Below are positions 6,380 to 8,660 of a stretch of 8,660 nt of DNA, one piece after another. The stretch covers positions 1 to 8,660 of the forward strand of contig JAAZFZ010000092.1 of assembly GCA_012511485.1 (NCBI GenBank), written 5' to 3'. This DNA comes from Clostridiales bacterium (lineage in GTDB: Bacteria; Bacillota; Clostridia; Oscillospirales; Acutalibacteraceae). How positions within the stretch are numbered: position 1 is the first letter of the stretch; every line of letters begins with the position of its first letter. The position numbers were made by a program, and so were the translations under genes. The notes under the pieces are model-generated. The model had not been told where the DNA came from and did not search any database. It saw only the letters and a program-made list of their open reading frames with translations.

Positions 6380-6400
6380 TGTAACCGCTTGTAACGGTTA
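6380..6400. promoter_or_regulatory. Operator-like inverted repeat / cre-like site at the rmuC transcription start
   Basis: Arms TAACCG (6382-6387) and CGGTTA (6395-6400) flank a 7-base interval right at the predicted start site. The word TGTAAC also repeats directly at 6380 and 6390. Bases 6380-6393 match the CcpA cre consensus TGWAANCGNTNWCA at 9 of its 11 constrained positions; the mismatches are at 6391 and 6392. It may be a CcpA or LacI-family operator, or a small hairpin at the 5' end of the mRNA. Function is inferred, not shown. Confidence 0.42.
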
Positions 6401-6427
6401 TATATATTAGGAAGGGTAATATCTGTT

Positions 6428-7789
6428 ATGGAAAAATACATATTATTTGCTGTAATAGCTTTAAATTTAATATTGATTGTTCTTGTGCTGACGGTGGGCA
6501 GATCAAAGAAATATGAATCGGAGCTTTTCAGGCTCAGTGAGGATATTGAGGAGCTGAAAACAAAGCTTGCCGTCATTCTTCAACAGATTGAAAGCAGCAG
6601 CCGCAGCTCGGCGGATGAATTTGAAAGAGGGCGCAGGGAACAGGCAGAGTTTCAGCGTGAGTTGAGAACTCAGACTGCTGAGAGCCTCAATACTATAGCT
6701 GCAAAGCTTGGCGAAATGACCAAGGCAAATTTTGAGCATCAGCAGAAGCTGACAGTCACTCTGAGCGAATCGCTCAACACTATCAGAACAAACAATATTG
6801 AGCAGAACGAAAGGCAGAGCCGTGTTGTCAGCGATGCAATTACAAAAATGCAGGAGAGCAACGAGAAAAAGCTTGACGAAATGAGGGCGACCGTTGACGA
6901 AAAGCTCAGCACAACTCTCACCTCAAGGCTTGACGCATCGTTTAAAACCGTTTCGGAGCAGCTTCAAAATGTATATAAATCGCTCGGTGAAATGAAGGAG
7001 CTTTCAACCGGCGTTACGGATAATGTTACCTCCCTCAACAGGGTGCTTACCAATGTCAAGGCTAGGGGTACATGGGCGGAAATTCAGCTGGGCAGCATAC
7101 TTGACCAGACCATTCCGAATATGTACGAGCGTAACTTTTCAACAAATAAGGAGACAAATCAGAGGGTTGAATTTGCAGTTAGAATTCCTTCAGGCGAGAG
7201 CAGCGACGAGAACATCTATCTGCCCATTGATTCAAAGTTCCCGATTGAGGACTATATAAGACTCTGCGAGGCTGCCGACAATGCGGATGCTGCAGGCGTT
7301 GATGCTGCCAGAAAAGCGTTGGAGAGAAGAGTAATCGAAAGTGCAAAGGATATCGGCAAATACATAAATGTACCCGAAACTACCCCCTTTGCGATTATGT
7401 ACCTTGCGACGGAAGGGCTTTATGCAGAAATTGCATCGTCGAGAACAGGTCTCCCCGAGAGGCTTCAGCATGATTTTAATGTCATGATAGCGGGGCCGAC
7501 AACTATAACGGCGCTTCTCAATTCACTTTCTATGGGACTAAAGTCAATTGCAATTAATAAGAAGGCAAATGAAGTAGTTAAGCTGCTGGGCGCAATAAAG
7601 GATCAGTATAATATGTTCGGGAATCTGCTTGAGAAAGCAAAGAAAAAGGTTGAGGATGCAGGAAAAACAATTGACGAGGCACAGAACAGAAACAGAATAA
7701 TTAAAAATAAACTTAAAAGTGTTGAAAGTATTGAAAGCACACAGGCCGATGATTTGCTGGGGCTTATTGAAGCAGCAGAGGAGGATTAA
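6428..7789 (+). CDS. rmuC: DNA recombination protein RmuC family
   Basis: RmuC proteins carry a nuclease-like core and limit inversions/rearrangements at short inverted repeats in E. coli; the biochemical mechanism is not settled. This 453-residue protein has the family layout. A single N-terminal membrane anchor spans about 4-22. A long, charged, Gln/Glu-rich coiled-coil region covers about 28-205. The conserved core (about 206-400) has KARGTWAEIQLGSIL at 211-225, LPIDSKFP at 265-272, IMYLATEGLYAE at 323-334 and AGPTTITALLNSLSMG at 355-370. A lysine-rich helix and an acidic tail ending EAAEED close the protein. All core motifs are intact. It is the first gene of its unit, with its own promoter, and is followed by a GH3 gene after 2 bases. 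Confidence 0.94.
   Translation: MEKYILFAVIALNLILIVLVLTVGRSKKYESELFRLSEDIEELKTKLAVILQQIESSSRSSADEFERGRREQAEFQRELRTQTAESLNTIAAKLGEMTKANFEHQQKLTVTLSESLNTIRTNNIEQNERQSRVVSDAITKMQESNEKKLDEMRATVDEKLSTTLTSRLDASFKTVSEQLQNVYKSLGEMKELSTGVTDNVTSLNRVLTNVKARGTWAEIQLGSILDQTIPNMYERNFSTNKETNQRVEFAVRIPSGESSDENIYLPIDSKFPIEDYIRLCEAADNADAAGVDAARKALERRVIESAKDIGKYINVPETTPFAIMYLATEGLYAEIASSRTGLPERLQHDFNVMIAGPTTITALLNSLSMGLKSIAINKKANEVVKLLGAIKDQYNMFGNLLEKAKKKVEDAGKTIDEAQNRNRIIKNKLKSVESIESTQADDLLGLIEAAEED
7778..7784 (+). promoter_or_regulatory. Shine-Dalgarno of the GH3 gene inside the end of rmuC
   Basis: The run GAGGAGG (7778-7784) lies in the last codons of rmuC, 7 nt before the GH3 ATG and spanning the Glu codons just before the rmuC stop. 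This implies translational coupling of the two genes. Confidence 0.72.
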
Positions 7790-7791
7790 TT

Positions 7792-8660
7792 ATGATTACC
7801 GTGAAGGACCGCCTTAAAAACAGAGAAATAATTGAGAAAATGACACTTGAAGAGAAGGCTCAAATGTGTGACGGGCTTGATTACTGGCACACAAAAGCCT
7901 TTGAAAGGCTCGGTATACCGTCAATAATGTTGTGCGACGGGCCTCACGGTCTCAGGAAGCAGAACCCAAACGGCAAAAAAATGGGGCTTGGCAACTCATT
8001 CCCCGCCGTATGCTTCCCGACAGCCTGCACAACCGGCTGCTCATGGAATCCCGACCTGCTTTTTGAGATGGGCAGGGCGCTTGGCGAGGAATGCCTAAGA
8101 GAGAATGTTTCTGTATTACTGGGTCCGGGCGTAAATATGAAGCGTTCGCCTCTCTGCGGGCGTAATTTTGAATATTTTTCGGAGGATCCTCTTCTTGCGG
8201 GCAAGCTGGCGGCAGCATATATTAAAGGCGTTGAGTCCATGGGTGTGGGTACCTCTCTCAAGCATTCTGCAGCAAACAGCCAGGAAACAAGGAGGATGAC
8301 AGTTTCCTCAGTTGTTGACGAGAGAACGCTGCGTGAAATATATTTGACGGCCTTTGAAATAGCAGTCAAGGAGGGCAAGCCCTGGACCGTTATGAATTCC
8401 TATAATAAAATCAACGGTGTTCACAGCTCCGAAAACGACTGGCTGCAGAACAAGGTTCTGCGTGACGAATGTGGCTTTGACGGAGTTGTCGTGAGCGACT
8501 GGGGTGCAGTCAACAACAGGGTGAAGGGTATTAACAGCGGCAATGACCTTGAAATGCCCTCATCTAAAGGATACAATTCAAAAAAGATAATAGATGCTGT
8601 CAAAAACGGTGAAATAGATGAAGAAACACTCAACGGTCGGGTCGATAAGCTCATTGACCT
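7792..8660 (+). CDS. Glycoside hydrolase family 3 (beta-glucosidase-like), N-terminal part, cut by window edge
   Basis: Retaining glycosidase that releases terminal beta-linked sugars, most often glucose; exact specificity cannot be read from the sequence. 289 codons are visible, open to the window end. The family's TIM-barrel domain is about 300-350 residues, and full proteins are usually 700-900. Seen: MTLEEKAQM at 17-25, DGPHGLR at 49-55 (D49 contacts sugar), GPGVNMKRSP at 111-120, GRNFEYFSEDP at 123-133, KH at 157-158, and VMNSYNKING at 200-209. VVSDWGA at 233-239 carries the nucleophile D236. The acid/base residue, in the second domain, is beyond the edge. There is no signal peptide, so the enzyme is probably cytoplasmic and acts on imported oligosaccharides. 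The KHFxxNN segment usual in the family reads KHSAANS here. ATG is chosen for the SD 7 nt upstream; the gap to rmuC is 2 bases. Confidence 0.93.
   Translation, partial: MITVKDRLKNREIIEKMTLEEKAQMCDGLDYWHTKAFERLGIPSIMLCDGPHGLRKQNPNGKKMGLGNSFPAVCFPTACTTGCSWNPDLLFEMGRALGEECLRENVSVLLGPGVNMKRSPLCGRNFEYFSEDPLLAGKLAAAYIKGVESMGVGTSLKHSAANSQETRRMTVSSVVDERTLREIYLTAFEIAVKEGKPWTVMNSYNKINGVHSSENDWLQNKVLRDECGFDGVVVSDWGAVNNRVKGINSGNDLEMPSSKGYNSKKIIDAVKNGEIDEETLNGRVDKLID

Noticed and set aside
6189..6427. A riboswitch or small RNA between gdhA and rmuC
   Set aside because: The only strong fold is the gdhA terminator; the remaining inverted repeats are short, and no known aptamer pattern was recognised.
7944..8378. 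A 144-codon minus-strand open frame at the right end
   Set aside because: It is the antisense shadow of the GH3 gene, whose catalytic motifs are intact in the plus-strand frame.
1..8660. Mobile element, CRISPR array, defence system or phage remnant
   Set aside because: I saw no regularly spaced repeats, transposase or integrase-like protein or terminal inverted repeats; the genes are intact housekeeping or metabolic families with no obvious change of composition.

Overview
The window looks like an ordinary stretch of chromosome from a Firmicute of class Clostridia. A gut-type Oscillospirales/Ruminococcus relative is my best guess. Reasons: strong GGAGG-type ribosome binding sites with about 7-nt spacers, sigma-A-like promoters in A/T-rich gaps, moderate GC, and the gene content (a clostridial citramalate synthase, the short archaeal-type LeuC, a family I glutamate dehydrogenase, and a GH3 beta-glucosidase). 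Genus assignment is inference only.

Left half (1-4496, minus strand): five genes run in one direction with gaps of 15, 15, 31 and 2 bases and no terminator between them. In transcription order they encode a membrane-anchored FHA-domain protein (TTG start), an M16-family zinc peptidase, the acetolactate synthase regulatory subunit (ilvN), citramalate synthase (cimA), and the large subunit of isopropylmalate/citramalate isomerase (leuC, cut by the window edge). A good sigma-A promoter (TTGACA, 17 nt, TAAAAT) precedes the FHA gene. The last three genes fit together: CimA makes (R)-citramalate from pyruvate and acetyl-CoA. LeuC with LeuD (not in view) isomerises it toward 2-oxobutyrate, and acetolactate synthase then takes this into isoleucine. 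The FHA protein and peptidase have no obvious metabolic link to these genes.

Middle (4497-6260): a 360-base divergent intergenic region holds the FHA operon promoter and a second promoter facing right (TTGCAT, 17 nt, TATAAT). The second one drives a single-gene unit, gdhA (probably NADP-dependent glutamate dehydrogenase), closed by a strong intrinsic terminator.

Right part (6261-8660, plus strand): a 167-base gap carries a promoter (TTGACT, 17 nt, TATGAT), a perfect palindrome just before the -35 box, and an inverted repeat that is also cre-like at the predicted transcription start. It drives rmuC (DNA recombination protein family), followed after only 2 bases by a GH3 glycoside hydrolase that runs off the window end.

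I found no CRISPR array, transposon, tRNA, rRNA or recognisable riboswitch, and no convincing undescribed system. The observations most worth checking are the fusion of FHA and peptidase genes to the amino-acid operon, the rmuC-GH3 coupling with its operator-like site, and an 8-base word (TTTGTATA) that recurs in the gdhA and rmuC control regions.
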